This document shows, in pieces, positions 1 to 15,379 of a DNA stretch of 60,000 nt. The notes beneath the pieces are model-generated. The model did no database searches. It saw only the letters and a program-made list of their open reading frames with translations, and was not told the origin of the DNA. Within the stretch, counting starts at the first letter, position 1. Each line of letters begins with the position of its first letter. The position numbers and the translations under genes were made by a program. Location of the stretch: positions 1,588,167 through 1,648,166 of the forward strand of contig CM022665.1 of assembly GCA_012295275.1 (NCBI GenBank), given 5' to 3'. The stretch comes from Chrysomallon squamiferum. Taxonomy: Eukaryota; Mollusca; Gastropoda; Neomphalida; Peltospiridae.

Positions 1-2590
1 TCACGTCTTTTTAGCACTAGCAACTGCAATGTATCACAATTCCATCTATCGTATCAAAGAACTGCACTACCAGTGAATCACCAGGGAAACTGTTCTTGGG
101 TCATGAACTGAATACACGGTTGGGTTTAGTGAAACCTAACGTTCGATAGAAGGTAGAACGGGTTCAAGAAAATATGTCTTCCCAGATTCAAAATCGCATT
201 ATTTTGAAGGAATATATTGTGTTGCAGTTCGATTTTATCGGAGACAATCTAGTTGAATTCCTGTAGTTATTACATCAAATACTTATCCCAGCTCGTACAA
301 AGCGGCAATTATGCCTTGGGTTGTATGGCGTAGACATACTGATCAAATAAGAAGTGCATATTTTCCACACTGTTCTTGGGGCATAATAATCCGGCGTTAT
401 CCAAGAGTTTTTCAAAAACCAAATTTTAGTACTGTAGTAACACAGTGTTATTTGTTTTAAGCTTTAAAGAATACGATTAACCAAGCGAAAAAAAAAATAA
501 TAAAAGGGGTGGTTTAGATCTTAAAATACGATTTGGAAAACACTTTTCGTTAAAGAAATTACAAATAAATTCCTGAACTATTTTGTTTACATATATAGCA
601 AGAAAGAAGTCAATCTGTTATGATGAGCTGAGAAATAAATCACTTACCTTCATTTAGTTATTATTATCCTTTGTTTTTTACAGCGACAGAACGTAACATA
701 TATAGTCCTTGACTGTAGTAAAACTTAACAATGCTACGTCCACGATGACTCCTCTGAAACTTCTCACCTGAACTGGCAGTCTTGAAATGCAAGTGCTTAT
801 CAGTTTGGTACAAGTTTTTGCTAGTAATCAGTTGCCATCATTCATCAAACTTCACATATAGGAGCTTGTACAAGCAATTTTTTCCTGTCAGTCTGCTATT
901 CCTTTTAAAAACATATCTTATCTTCACCGAGGTATGTTCGGAAGTAATCAAAAATTTGTTGTTGTTGGTTTTTTGTTTTCTTTTGTGTTTGTTGGCAGGT
1001 GGGTATTGTGATATTTTCTCAATCATGTTGTAAACCATAGCAAAATTCTTGCCATTTGTTATAAACAGTGACTGGTTGGTGATGGATGAACCAAGCTAAC
1101 AATATATCCTTAAATGTCTTTTCGTCTCACATGAAATCAATATAAATTCAACAATCAGAATTTAGGCTAATAAAATATGCCTTAAAGTATCAATTAATCA
1201 ATAATGATTTTGTGTTTTCTGGGTTTTAAACTGCATCCATTATAAATAATCTCTTGCTGATAAAGATATTTTAAAAGTAGATGAACTCCCATTACATATA
1301 TATTGACAGACACACACAGACACATCAAAAAAAAATGTATTTTAAAATGTATGTAAGTGTTGTTCAATGTTGGATTTAGGCATAGGTTAATCAAGCTGTA
1401 CCTTAAGACTACTGTAAAACATTAGTATAAGATAAAATTCAGTATAAATATTTTGGCAAATAAAGCATATTTTTAAACAGAAATTCAAAGCTTTATGTAG
1501 TTTAGAGCCTCGTGAAGTCTAAATCTGGCATTGGTGTTATTCGGCATTCTTTTATTTCATAATAAAAATTAAAACTGCAGCATTGTTTACTTTCCTCAGT
1601 CTTACAACAAAAATAAAAAGAGTAATAAACAAAACAACTTGACAACTAACTCCTGTATAAATATTTTATTATCTGAAAAGTGTATATGAAGATTATTCAA
1701 AATAAAATAACAAAACCATCACATAATAATGCTGACCAAATTTAAAAAAAAAAAAAAAAAAAAAAGCAGGTAACAAATAATTATAGGTAAAGGAATGATG
1801 AAGATACAGTGCAGATGGGCTTTTCACTATTTTTATTTGTGAAAAAAACCACAGCATTGATGGTATTAATTACTGAAAGTGAACAATGCATAACAATTTG
1901 TATTAGAAAAGCATTTAACTTGAACAAAAAAAAATGAAAAAAAAAATATTTTTATCATTCTAAAATTAAAATCGTTTTATAAATATTATTTGTTATTTTA
2001 TGTTGCTAATATAGCAATATAAAAAGGTACCCCAAAATAATTTTTTAACAGAAAAACCAGATAACCTGATTTCTTCTGATCATAGAATGTTTTTAATTTA
2101 TCAACAAACTATTCACACTGACCATGTTTTCATTTACACTAAATTCTATAACAAATTTTTTTATTTTCCATAAAATGAAAATAATTATTAAATCAGAATT
2201 AAATGAAAAAAACTTAGGCTTCCACATACAATAATCTTGGAAAATGGAAATAAATATCTGATTTTAAATTCAGTTTGAATATATACATTCAGTAATACTG
2301 GTTAATAATGTCACTGACAATAATAAGACTTCAAAACAAATCACAGCAAATTAAAACTATAGAAATAGCATCTCTTCAAGTGAGCACACAATTTTCCTAT
2401 AAAGTAATCTGAATAAGTAATATCAATTTTCTTAATTTTTGCAGAAACAATTTAAAGTAATTTCACAGAAGAAAAAAAACTGTTTCCACTGAAATTCAAC
2501 ATTTGCAATAGTTCAAATTTAAACTGATCAGTGGTGCTTACCCCTAATATTGTTGTAGTGGTCAGATTAACGAGATATATAAAATATTGA
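1..2590. other. 3' flank of the dynein gene, no gene recognised
   Basis: Bases 1 to about 450 are noticeably less A/T-rich than the rest but have no open reading frame I can assign. A 12-base string ACTGTTCTTGGG occurs at about 90 and again at about 369. From about 450 onward the sequence is A/T-rich with a 22-base A run at 1744-1765. Short open frames at 782-1033 and 1194-1394 have no recognisable content. An isolated strong minus-strand donor-like site (AAGGTAAGT) near 645 could belong to a neighbouring gene but has no supported exon. Confidence 0.6.
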
Positions 2591-2596
2591 TTTATT
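2591..2596 (-). promoter_or_regulatory. Candidate polyadenylation signal of the dynein gene
   Basis: AATAAA on the minus strand begins 19 bases after the TAG stop. If used, the 3' UTR would be only about 40 to 50 bases. Other AATAAA-like hexamers occur further down in this A/T-rich flank, so use is not proven. Confidence 0.45.
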
Positions 2597-2614
2597 AAAC
2601 ATCTAGATGGGTGT

Positions 2615-5600
2615 CTACTTGGTGTCACAGAGAAGTCCAACACCTCGTAGTATCCAGTGATCAGGATTCTTGTTAGTTTTCAGCATCAGTGGAAAGATGT
2701 ATGTTAGATCTGTACGACAGGGCTTCTTGTACACTGGACATTCATAATGGTTTGCTATTTTGGGGGACTTCTCCATGCTAGAAGCAAAGACATGTACTGT
2801 TGGTATGTTGGTATACAGCACTTTTGGTGTCGGCTCAATCAGTCGGCAGTTCCTCCGATCCCAGCCAGCTCCATCAAGGTAGAGACCATGTACATAAACA
2901 CCTAAAACAAAGTATATTAACATATTTATATAGTATAAATAAATTCAAATTATTCTCCCAAATATACTTTAATAAGAAAATTACTCAATGATAATGTGAT
3001 CAAACTAATTAAAAAAAAATTATTTTTGACATAATTAAGTATGACAATATACATTATTACAAAAATCTCACTGAGAGTAAATATATATTAATATATATGT
3101 AATATTTTTCATCAATATTTGATAACATTTATCTAGAAATAAAAAAAAGAAGAATACCAGGTATACCAGTATATGTTTCAGTATTTAAGGAAATGAACAA
3201 TTTAATATCATCTGTAGCATAATTTTAACATTAGTTATTTTATAATCAAGTCTGCATAACTTATTCACAGCATTTTAAGAAAATATCTATTAATCTTAAT
3301 ATCTATTAAAAATATTTATTTTATTAAAATACCTGTCTATAGAAAATACACATAAAAGCAAACAATAGCCTATATGTCAATATACAAACAACATATTTAA
3401 TAATTCTGTAACTTGACAAAGTAAAACTGAACAAGTGAAAATATTCATACCTTCAGCTGGTGGGCCACTGACATCTTCTTTCATCATTCTAGTGACTTCA
3501 TTGTCTAGCATGACAGTATCAAGAGCCCAGCCTTTGTGAGCTCGAGTGATTTCCTGTCTCATTGCAGTCAAGAAACCCTAAATAAAATATCATATCACAG
3601 GTTTAATTTATTAAATATCACTACTCCAAAACAAATCTTTTACAAATTAAGTTCATTATGGTGAATTTTATATATCTACAACTTCCATGTATTTATATTT
3701 GTTTGTGTGAATTTTCTTTCTTTGTGTAAATCAGCTAAACACCTTCAGTAATTACATGTCATAAAACAACCCCTTCAGTCTTGCTGATTAGTGTCCATTT
3801 CATAACTGCATGTAACAAAAAATGAAAACATTATTAGAGATAAAGTTACCTGAGGATTGAAGAAACCAGTCATCCAGAAGGTTGTTGGACGACCTTCAAA
3901 GATCCATGATGAGAACTGCGTGTTACGATCTATCAGATCAGTAAACCAGAAACCCAGTGTGGCAGAATCCCAAGAAATCTAATAATGTAATTTGTTTTAT
4001 TAGTGCACCATAGGAAACAAAATCCCATAAAGAGTGTTAAATTAATTCATCAATCACTGCAGATTTGTCCAAAAAATGTTTTAGATTTAGTTAAAAAAAA
4101 AAAAAAAAAAAAATTATTTGCATTAACATTCAAACATTTCACAATTTCCTAACCTAAGAATTCAAATAGTTTGATAAATCCATACTTTGCAATTCAGACA
4201 ATAAAATATTACTGTTTATTACAACTATTTTAATTACAATTCATCATCTGACAAAAACATTCTTTAAAGATATTCACTGAATCATTATTTGATTATCTCA
4301 GATGAATATGACAAGAAGTGTCTATTACATATTAATTATAAAAAATATATATATATGTCAGCATACCTTCTTCCAAGTGTTGGGCACCCTAGCATCATAA
4401 ATGTTATCCAGAGCATCTTGTAATGTTTCACTCATGATGATGGTACCATCAATAGCCAGTTTGAGATCTTTTAGTGTGCTTCTCACAGAAGTTATGACTT
4501 TCTGCATGCGGTCAATCTCCTGCCGCAAGAAGATGTTCAGTGGGTGAAACGTACCCATTTTTTTCAGTTTATCTTTCACCTAATAAAAATAAAGAATAAC
4601 ACATTTTTACTGACGTCAAAAACATTATACAAATTTAATTTCAGAAAAGGATTACTATTTGCATGTGGATATTGAGGTTAATATGAAGTATAATAAAATT
4701 CATACTCAGAGCAATCCCAAATAAAATATTTAAAAGGAGAAATGAACAAGCTGTCAAAACCTTACTAATAAATAAATTTATTAATATCTGATTACTGGGT
4801 TTTTTAACTACATGAAAACACACAAAACAAACCTCATGTGGATTATAGTTAGGTGGTAATTTCTCCAACATGTCTTCTGCCAATCTGTACACAACACTTT
4901 CACGTGTTTCTCCTCCTCCACCACCAGCATCTTTTGGCTGAATGTTCACTATCATAGTCAGCATACCATTAGCAGTATTAGTCTGGTAAGTGATGTCTGC
5001 ATTAGGATGAAGACCAAAGCATTCAGGACTATCCACCAAAGGCAAGTCTTCAATGTAAGCTCTGTATTCATCTATGGTCTTGCACTTAGGAATCCTGTAT
5101 CCTGAAAAATCAAAGTCATTTTTTTTAAATTTGTGTTGAACAGTTTCATGAGTGAATTTAAAAATATAAAAACATGATATGAACAGAAATTAATAATTCA
5201 ATTAGAAATGTTAAACCTTTTAAAAAGTATTTCCATATAAAATGAAAAAAAGTCTTTCAAATTTATGTGTATGAAAATTCCATGAAAATTCAGATATTCT
5301 GAACATGGAGTAATAATGATTTAGTATATCATCTTCCATTCACAACTTCAGCAGAAGATATCAGTATTAAATCATTGCAAAACAAACATTTAATTATCTT
5401 TTCAGCAATTTAATTAAACTCTACATAATGTTCCAAACAGGGTTTTTATCTATCATTTTTTCCCTCTCTAAGTCTCAGACAAATACAAATACATATACAA
5501 AAACGTGTATATGCATGTTTGCATTTGTGATATATGCATTTGGAAGGTGGTTAATTTACATAATACATGAACATAATATTTTACCACCAGTAATATTTAA

Positions 5601-8600
5601 TATTTCTTAATACACTGCATTAAATAGTATTGAAATATTGTTAATTGTCTTTCCTCATAATATTAAATACATTCACTACCAGTTCATTTAGATCCATAGT
5701 ATAATTTATATACAGTATATTAAAGGCTATTTGTAAAGTTTTTTAAATTTTACATAATAAATGTTAGTAAAATAAAATACTGAGCAAATAAATATAAAAG
5801 AAACAATTTGTAACATTTATGAATAAAATAAAATGTTTATACTGAAGTGAAAATTGTACAGACCTGTGTAGAACTGGAAGTTATCCTGAAACATGTGTTC
5901 ACTGAGCCAGACACGACAGTATGTGGTAAGAAGTCGTTTATCATAATCATCTGTGACTCTGCCTCCATACTGAACCTCTCCAGCCATGTAACGTACAGTG
6001 ATGAAATTTACTCCCTGCAAATATGAAATATAGAAATGAAGGTAAAAAAAAAAAAAAAAAAAAAACAAAACATCAGATTACATCATTTTATTACTTCTAT
6101 GTAAATAATTTGACAAATTAATTTTTTTTTTTTAATTTAATTATTTATAAATGAGGTCTTAGGAAGATATAGAAAGAAAGAAATGACCAAAAAAAAAAAA
6201 AAATTGTGTGCCACTAGTAACTATAAAACAAAAGAAAATAGATGTAAAAATGTGTTTGTTTTTCATTGTGCCTGAAAAGATTAGTTTTTTTACATAAAAG
6301 CATTACCCTCTTTGGATCAAGGTCATCAAGATGGTTCATTATGCACTGCACAGTTGCAGAAAAGTCAGCCTGGTTGAATTCATATGGAATATTCCAACCA
6401 ATAGGACCAAATTTCCTCCGCTCCTGCACTGTTGTGTGAAGAAAGGCTACTCCATACAGCATTGGTTTCCACACAGGCATGTTTGTGTATTCAAGTTGTT
6501 CCTGCAGAAACATCATCATTAGTTCTTTTCACTGAGAATATGTATGTAGATTTGTAAATATTTTCTAGTTTTCTTTCACCTGTTTTGAGTTCTGAATGTG
6601 ACATGTAATTAAAATTCTTTTTAGAATTTCCAAAAAGATTTATTTAAATAATACTTTATGATTTAACAATTATTCTGCTTAAAACTAGATTTATGTTAAA
6701 AAAAATAACAAAACAAAAACAAAAAAAAATCTCTCTAATACACTATTTACAAAAGATCTGTTTAGATACAGATATATGTGTATTCTCTTACCTGTGTTAT
6801 TCCAGCATAGGTTCTCTTAAGACCTGCTTTTACTCCCATGGGAGGTTCATTTGTAAACTTGATAGATGACTGAAGCAAATTAATTGGGAAGGCTGGATGT
6901 TCTTCTGTTGTCAACCACAAGCGGAAAGCATCATTTACAGTTTCAGAGGAAAGAACCTGGCATTAGCAAAGATAAATAATATCAAAAACTGTATTTGTTT
7001 TCATTTTTAATCACTTAATTTTTATCTCAGATGTCGTGTTTTGGCATTACATGTGGAGTCTTGTAACTAATATACACATATGCTAAGGGTTTGCAAATTT
7101 TCATGTATGACAGTACCAGTCAATGAAGCGATTTCTGTATTATGTTAATGATACTGTATGTGTTTGATTACACATTATTCAATTCCTCTGTCACATATGA
7201 AGCATCCTAATATGAATTTTAACAGTTTTAACATTTTCATATAAATGGAATTAAATTTGTTTGATTTTACATTATATAAAAAGTTTTTGTGAAAATGTTA
7301 CTTGCAAATGTGATTAATCAAATTTTCTGGAATGATATTAGGATTTGGATGATGATGAAAAAAATTCAGATCTTTTCATTTGAATTTTCTTATCTGATTG
7401 TAATGTACAGTATTATTGTAGAAAATTAAGAATCTTAGCCCCCATAATAACTGCACAATGATGAAAATACGGAATTATATATTGATGTAGCTTATTGTTA
7501 TCAAAATATGATGATCTGATTTATGTCCTAGGACCAAATTCAGAATGAAGTTCTGATATCATTACTAATATTTAAATGAGTAGATACAAAATTAATTAAT
7601 GATGTCAAGTGACTGAATTTATGGGAATGATTCTCATAATTATATCTAACATGTGACGTGTTTACTCACAATGTCCAGTAGCTCATCCATGAAATCAAGA
7701 CCTAAATGGCAATTCTGTAAGAGTACCCAGCGACCTTCCTGCATCGACAACTGCAGAAGACGACGAGCATGTACTTCTTGACCCTGACCCATAGAGATAG
7801 AACCACATTCTGAAAGACAATGTTTAAATAATATTTATATTATCAAAACAATTATTCCTCATATTCTAAATTATAAGTAATACTGTTAATGGGTTTATTT
7901 TAACTGAAGAACAAAATGTTGGGGTTAAACTACTTGCATGTCAACAGGAAAAGTACCAATTCACTTTGAAGGTTTGTATTCGATAGAGTATTTACTTCTT
8001 ATAGTTACTGATACTTACTTATTCCATTTTGTTTGGCCAATTTTTCAATATTCTCTGTCGGATCAGAACCCATGGACAGAAAGCATATCAAGGGAGATCT
8101 CTTGTGGGATTCACCCCAGATGGCTTCCATATTTAAGATGACACTTTCAGCGAACTGCAATCATAAATTCACTTAATTCAATGAAAATAGTTATTGTAAG
8201 TTTACTGCATTTGTTTTGCTGAAATTCTACAAAGATTTTTAAGCTTATTAACATACCAGTAATCTAACAAAAAACAGCTGTGCAAACTGATCAATATCTG
8301 ATTAATTTCCAAAGAATATTCTCTAGTTGGATAAATATTTAACAAACATTACCATTTGATAATTACTACTTAATTACATACTATCTAGTGCTATTTACAG
8401 TTTGCATGAAGTCACTAATTCTTAATGAAAACAAAACATCAAATTTTCAACTCAAAGTACTCAAATTTTGATTTCAAATACTTCTACTAAAATAGTCCAA
8501 TGCCTGGATTTACCTGTTTGCCCATTGTCTCTGCAATGTATGTTCGGGCCATAGGAATGGTTCGATCTGGACTCCAGCATCTGATAAGCAGGAGCTTATG

Positions 8601-9722
8601 AAATGTATCCAGTGTTGTGCTGTATCCATCTGGAATAGTCACCTCTTCAGGTGCATCCTCATCAAACCAAGCCTTCCATGCCTTTCAACATTTTAAAATA
8701 CATTTTTACTATTCTGAATTATGACTAATTAAAAAGCAAAAAAGATTACTGAATTACCGATACATCTATTTAAAGTGAAAAACAAAAAACTAAATTTTAT
8801 CCGATTTATTTATAGTTAAGGTCTGGAAAAGTTTATTAATTAATAGATATATCTAATAATTTTCTGTTGTAATTATCCCTACAAAGACTTTAATTAAAAG
8901 AGAAAGATTACTAGATCAAAAAAAAAAAAGAAAAAATTTAAATCACATATTTTATGTAGTAAATAATTATTTAATGATGTGAAGCTACTTGTATGTATCA
9001 AAATCTATCAGTATAAATTTAAATTTTGTTTGTAGGTTATTTTAAATATTTAAACATTAGCTTTGAAAAAAAAATGTACCTTGTCATTTCTAGCAACTTG
9101 TGACAGGATCTGAATGAACTGGGGCAGCTTGCTGAGCTCAACCAGATTCAACCAGGTCATGTCTGAAATCCATTTCTTAGGCTTTGGCTCTACACTGTTC
9201 AGATCAAGAGCTGCACCACCTTTACAAAGAGAAAACAAAATATTTTACTTCTTCTGAAATGTTAATTAAGAGTGAAAACAAACACCTGTCTTGAAAAATA
9301 TTCACAATATATTTTATGTATTTTGTTTTACTGTCTGAAAAAATGATTTTTTTAATTATAGAATTAGCAAAGAATGTCTGAGAAAATGCTTCTCATTTCT
9401 ATTATTTGTTACTCACCTTTAATAAACACATGGAACTCTTCACGTTTCACTCTGTTGAAGGACATCTCAATTTTCAAGGTTAACAGAATGGTGTAAAGGA
9501 ATTTGTCATTCTCATAAAGTCCTCTAGCTGTGTATTTGAACACTGACAATGTAAGGTACTCAATGATGTTGTTAATACGTTTGCTAGTGATGGGGGATTT
9601 CTGAGAACGAGACATAGAAAGGTCAAAGAGTTCAAGGAACTGTTTCAGTGATGTCTGGTACATGTAGTTTACCATACTCATTTCCACTATGACAAAATAC
9701 AGAATACTTCCTCGAGAAGCCA
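2615..9722 (-). CDS. DNAH5/DNAH8: Dynein AAA6 and C-terminal domain, exons 68-80 (residues about 3796-4603)
   Basis: Exons: 9417-9722, 9080-9219, 8514-8681, 8019-8154, 7670-7809, 6792-6956, 6307-6501, 5864-6014, 4833-5101, 4367-4579, 3850-3978, 3451-3577, 2615-2901. AAA6 landmarks are [32 protein letters not shown] and [19 protein letters not shown]. The C-terminal domain carries [47 protein letters not shown] and [18 protein letters not shown]. It ends with [17 protein letters not shown] and TAG. This cap packs against the ring and modulates motility. Each exon was checked for phase and none is broken. Confidence 0.97.
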
Positions 9723-12700
9723 CTGCAAATTAAAAAAAATAAAGACTTGTCAATAAAATACATTTCTTCAAAATATTAACAGAAAGAAAACAAAATGTAA
9801 ACATTTACAAAACAAACAAAATATAAACAAAAAAGCCTGATTTATTAAATAATTATTTAAATACTGGCCTAGAGTATGACTATGTATTAGTCAGCCAGCT
9901 CTGCATTACTGGTTTGTCAAAGCCGTATTATGTGATACCTCTCTAAATTTAAAGTTTTACGTGTATCTTTTTCTTTAAACTTAAAATTTTCAAATCTAAA
10001 TGCTGACTAATTTCATTTAAAACTTACAGAACTCATATGTTAAATTTAAAACTTGTAAATAATTCTCAAACACAAACCTGGCCTGAATTCCTCTCGTGCT
10101 GTATTGATTTTGAGTTCTGTTTCTTTAGCAATGTTGAGCTTTTCACTGACTTCTTCAGATGTGGCTTTGGTGATTCTAAGCACCTCTATCAAAGATTCAT
10201 CTTCTACCAGAGAACCTTCTGTTGATGTCAGTCTGTAGAGTAAGTTATCTTCAAGTTCCTTCATCTTACGTTTGTTATTAGTGACTTCTTCCAACAAGTT
10301 GGTACGTTCTGCCTCCAGTTCCTGCAGATAATGATTTCAAATATAAATAGATGTATTTAGGAAATTAATGTTGCTCATCAGTGTTAACATTAAAAAAAGC
10401 AAAAAAATAAAATTATGATTCTGGTGCCCGACTAAATCTGGCAACAATCAGTGTTGACAGGCAGTAAAGAAATAACAAATCACCTGTTTCTCTGTAAGAA
10501 TGGCAATACCAAGCAGCTGGTCTTCAAGACCTTTCTGAGTTACTGTAAAGTCAATAATAGATGTTCTGGCAGAGACCTCTGGCGTGTAAGCAGGATTAGC
10601 AAGTTTTGTGGTGATGTATAAACGGAATCCTTTCATCACATCTACCTCTTTGTCACCAACTATCACCTGTGAGGGACAAAATGAAATTAACTTTGATAAC
10701 GTGTGTTAAATTGGAGTACTGTTGTTTTAAATAAAAATTAAAATGTCTTATTACAGATAATAACACACAGTAATGAAATATTTCTTTGTTTTTATTGTAT
10801 TTTGTCCATTTTTTTTCAGATTTCTTTTTTTAATAAAATTTATCTCATTTAACAATTAATTCCTTTTTTTTTTTTAACAAAGTCAGTAATTTTTGGTTTA
10901 ATAATAAACAATATTAATTATTACTATTTTTCATATTTTTGATTTAATTTATTTACTTATTATTGTTTATGGCAGACAGATGTGGTAATTTTTACCTTAA
11001 ATGTAGATCCTGATTTGATGAAATTCTTTTCTAGAACATTGTCTAATGCTGGATCAAGGTCCTCGCCCACATCTTCAATCAGAATTGGTCTTCCTAGTGA
11101 CAACCCATCTTCCAAATGAGTTCTGAAGTATTTGTGGTTCAGAGCTGTGACCTATTAAAGAAAAAAAGTATATTACTAACAGGTAATATCATAATTAAAA
11201 ACAGGAAAAGCTTGTCCTGAATAATTTAACCCAAATGTTTAAACCTGCCATATAAATTTTACAATATATTTTACAATTATACAATTAATATTCTGTTAAT
11301 TTCAGAAAATGTTAATGCCAATTAATAATTATGGTATCATAAATATAGTGTCATAAATTGTTGTTTTTATTCATTCAAGAACTTACTTGAAGGTCATTCT
11401 GAGTTTCTCTGCTTTTAATCCAGGCTTTTCCCTGTCCCTGTGGATCCACAAGAAGTGGATAACGTGCTGCTTTAGTGACAATCAGTCCATTCTGTATGGA
11501 AAGTTCATCATTTGGCAGACCTTGCAAATTCCATTCACTGATTGTTGCATTGTCCACTAACATATTTATAATATTTAGTTCCTGAAAATAAGTCAATTCG
11601 AGTTTAGCTCAGTTTCCACTTTTTTGATCAATGAAGTGTGTACTTTCATTTTAAAAAAATGTATATCCCAGGACTGATGTATAACCATAAATCACAAAAA
11701 ACTGTTTACACATATTGGACCTCATGCATGAGACCAAGAAACTAGTGCAAGTGATAGTAGTGCAAAAATAAAACTAATCAGAAGTATGTCAGTAATGTTT
11801 AGTATCTAATAAAGAAAGGAGAAAACAGTTTATTACTGATACAAAAATAAGATTATTCACAGGTCATCTAATCCATAATAGTTTTTAAATGTTTGCTGGA
11901 AATTTTTATTGTGGGATCATTTCCATAAATCAATATAAACAGCATTATCATATTATAAATATGTATATAACAACTTTGTTAATTTAGTGGCTTCTGAAAA
12001 TGTGTTACTAAACCTAATTTCTATCTAATTTCAGTGCTAATATATATCTAATTTTTGTTTTAATCCATAAATTCTAAGTCACTGACAATAATGTGTACAA
12101 TAATACCAACACTTTAAAATAAAAGAGATTCCATATGCATATGCTAGATGTATTCTAATGGAAGTGGTAGGCATATCAGTAATAATATGTATTTTTATCC
12201 TGAATTTTAGAATTCTGAATTCCCATTAATCTGAGAACAGTTCTAAGATGCTGGACTTTTTAAAAATTTAAATATATGGAGTACATTCAAACTTACATCA
12301 CTAAATGGAATTTTTGCTTGAATCATCTCTTTCTTCCATGTCCGGATCAGAAGATTTCTGAATTCTTGATTGAAGGGACCACTGTAAGACAAGAATCCTG
12401 TGGCTAAAAGGACATCTCCCACTAAGCGTTGAATCTGAGCTTCAAAATTACGACTTGCTTCAGTCCACCTTATCTTTTCTCCTGAAAGTCCATTAATCAG
12501 GGCTTCAGCATTGTTCATCTTGCGTCTGCAAGCTTCAGCATCATCCATCAGAGCCTGTTTTTCTGCCATTGCTGCATCAAACTGAGCCTGGACAACATCC
12601 AGCTCTCGCTGCTTTTCATCTAACTGAGCCTGAGCCTTGGCAAGATCGTTATTAGCTACCTCCAACTTGGCTTCTTGAATTGCTAGGTTAGCCTAAATTA

Positions 12701-15300
12701 GAAACAAAATTATTTTAACAAGGAATCACCTCTAAATATGAAAGTAATGCCACTTTAATGAAACAAATTTAAGAATTACAAGATCCAGTTTGAATTCAAC
12801 CATCTTTGATAAAAAAAAAATATATATATATAATACATTTTTTAAAATCTTTAATTTCCTTTCCTTTGATCTCTATTAAAGTCCCATATGTAACAAACAT
12901 TCAAATAAATGTCCTAAAATCTAATACTCTGTGCATTCAACAAGAAAAATTCACTGACTTCAAAATGACTGTTTTCACACAAGTTAACATCCACTTAAAA
13001 AAACACACACCTTAAGAGGCAGGACTTCTTTATTGATGGTGAAAAAGAAGGCCATGGCTCGTGTCCATGACAACAGCCCAGCCACATCACCACAGACTTT
13101 CTTTGCTGTATCAAATGTGTAATCATCAGCTGTGATGTATGGTTGCATTAGCTCAACCATCTCTTCATTGATTGTGTCCTATAGTAAAAAAACAAAATAA
13201 ACAAAATTATTGTCTCATGTTTTATTTTTATATTTTTTTGAAGTAAGAAATAATGAAAACAGTTTACATGAAGTTTAGAATAAATATTCATTATAAGAGG
13301 TACCTATAAAATAAGACACCAAATTTTAATTTAAAGATTTTTCCATTGAACTGTTTTGGGTTTTTTCTTTTTGGTAATTTTGTTTTCTTTGTTTTCTTTC
13401 TTATTTCTTTTTTGATTTAACAAAACTATTTCATATAATGAGCAAATAAAAAAAATTTCAACTTATTAATGTCTACACTTTTGTAACATAAATATTATTA
13501 TGACAAACCTTATTGAATGCAAGCAGATTGTTTAGGAAACCACCTGCTGACATCATCTTTGTAGCTTCACTCCAGGATGGCTTGATACATGGTTTTTCAG
13601 GATCCATCTGAACCTGGTCCAAACGTCGTCGGAAGAGAAGCAACGCCACATCCATAATACGCATGATCAAGTGTGGAGGTTTGGCCAGTTTTCTCACTGT
13701 GTAGTGATAGAAATTGTGTAATAACTAATCATAAAATTATTCTAAAATCCTCTTAAAACATTTAATAACTTTCCAAACATTTTAATTTTTAGCTATACTA
13801 TCACTTGTAATCCACAGAACATCTGTTTGAATAAAAAGATTTTTAATACTATATCCAACACATTTTTAACATTTAGACATTTTTGTGTATGGGTAATTTG
13901 TTTGTTCTTAGCAGAGTTTTCTGGGGAATGGAAAATGTGGCGGTTTCTTGCATTTTTCTTGATTAACAATAATTAAATGTAAACAAAATATGTCTAAAAT
14001 TATTTATTCTCACCTAACAAATAAAACCTTGTTTTGAATATCTTAAAGTTAAATGCTGAAAGTACTGAATAGTAAAACGACTAACCTGTGGCTATATGAG
14101 CTGGTTTGATTGTTTGTAGTGCTGCTTCTGCCTCTTCAAGAGCTGGTCTCGCAGCCTCCAACTTTTCCATGGCATTACCCTTATCTGCCTGTTATACAAA
14201 TAAAATATATTTAGAATAATACTAGAACTCCTCTGACCAAAATAAAACCATACTGACTTTTTAAAAATAGAAAGTATTACTGAAAACTTTGAAATATTTA
14301 AATTAAATGTTTTCTCTTCTTATCTCTTAATATAAACACATTTTAAAATGAGAATCAAATCCTGGATATATATATATATATATATATATAACTGAACTCA
14401 TTTTCAACTGATAAGCAGACCATTTGATACTCAGTCCTATTTAATGTTCTGACAATCCATAAACATCCATTAAAAAAAAAAAAAATGTATCACTCTTGAT
14501 AATTTCTAACTTTTGTTTAAATTTCTCTGATCAAGATGCATACCATAATTGAATCCACAATCTTTTGAGCTTTTTCTTTTACTACAAGAACTTGAGCCTT
14601 CACTTTTTCAGCTGCTTGAGCTTTCACTGTGACTTCAGCCAACACAACATCAGCTTTCTTTGATGCAACAGCCAACTCCTTTTCTTTCACCACCAGTTGT
14701 TTACTCAGTTCATTCACAGACTCTGAAGCTTCAATCAGTTTCTTCAAACCTACACAAACAAACCATTTACTGAATTCTTTATGATACTGAAGCAAGTGAC
14801 AAATAAAACTGATGTTTCAGTTGGCAATAACAAAATGTCATTCTGGTTTCTTCATTTGTTCTGTTCTACAAGTAATAACATGAGCAAGTAATAGCATGTC
14901 AAAAAGAACAAATCATGATTCTTTTGTTACAAACTAATTAAAAAGATAAATTCAGTAAGAAATACTGTTATGCCATATTTCTGATATAAAGATATTCTTT
15001 GATCAATAATGAATTAAGAAATGAAAGTAAAGAGAATGTAAACAGACATGAAAAATTATTTTTATTAAAAGAATTGAATTTGTTTGGTTTTTTGGGGTTT
15101 TTTTTTTTTTGTATTTAACTGACCAGTGTTCATTCTTGTTGCCAGATTTCCTATTTCTTCTCTCTTCTCTGAGTAGATAGATTTGTAGCCAGAAAGGAAA
15201 GAAAGGTAAGACTTTGGAGTCACATGAGTCTGACGACGAAACCTTTGGAAATATTCTATACAGTTTTCTGCTACCAAATCCTGTGTAAATAAATAAATAA

Positions 15301-15379
<79 letters not shown>

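Noticed and set aside
641-690. Strong minus-strand donor-like site near 645 and a plus-strand acceptor-like site near 681
   Set aside because: Neither borders an open coding segment that I could recognise, so I do not call a neighbouring gene.
782-1033. Plus-strand open frame of 83 residues in the 3' flank
   Set aside because: Hydrophobic, low-complexity composition from A/T-rich DNA; no domain and no splice-site support.
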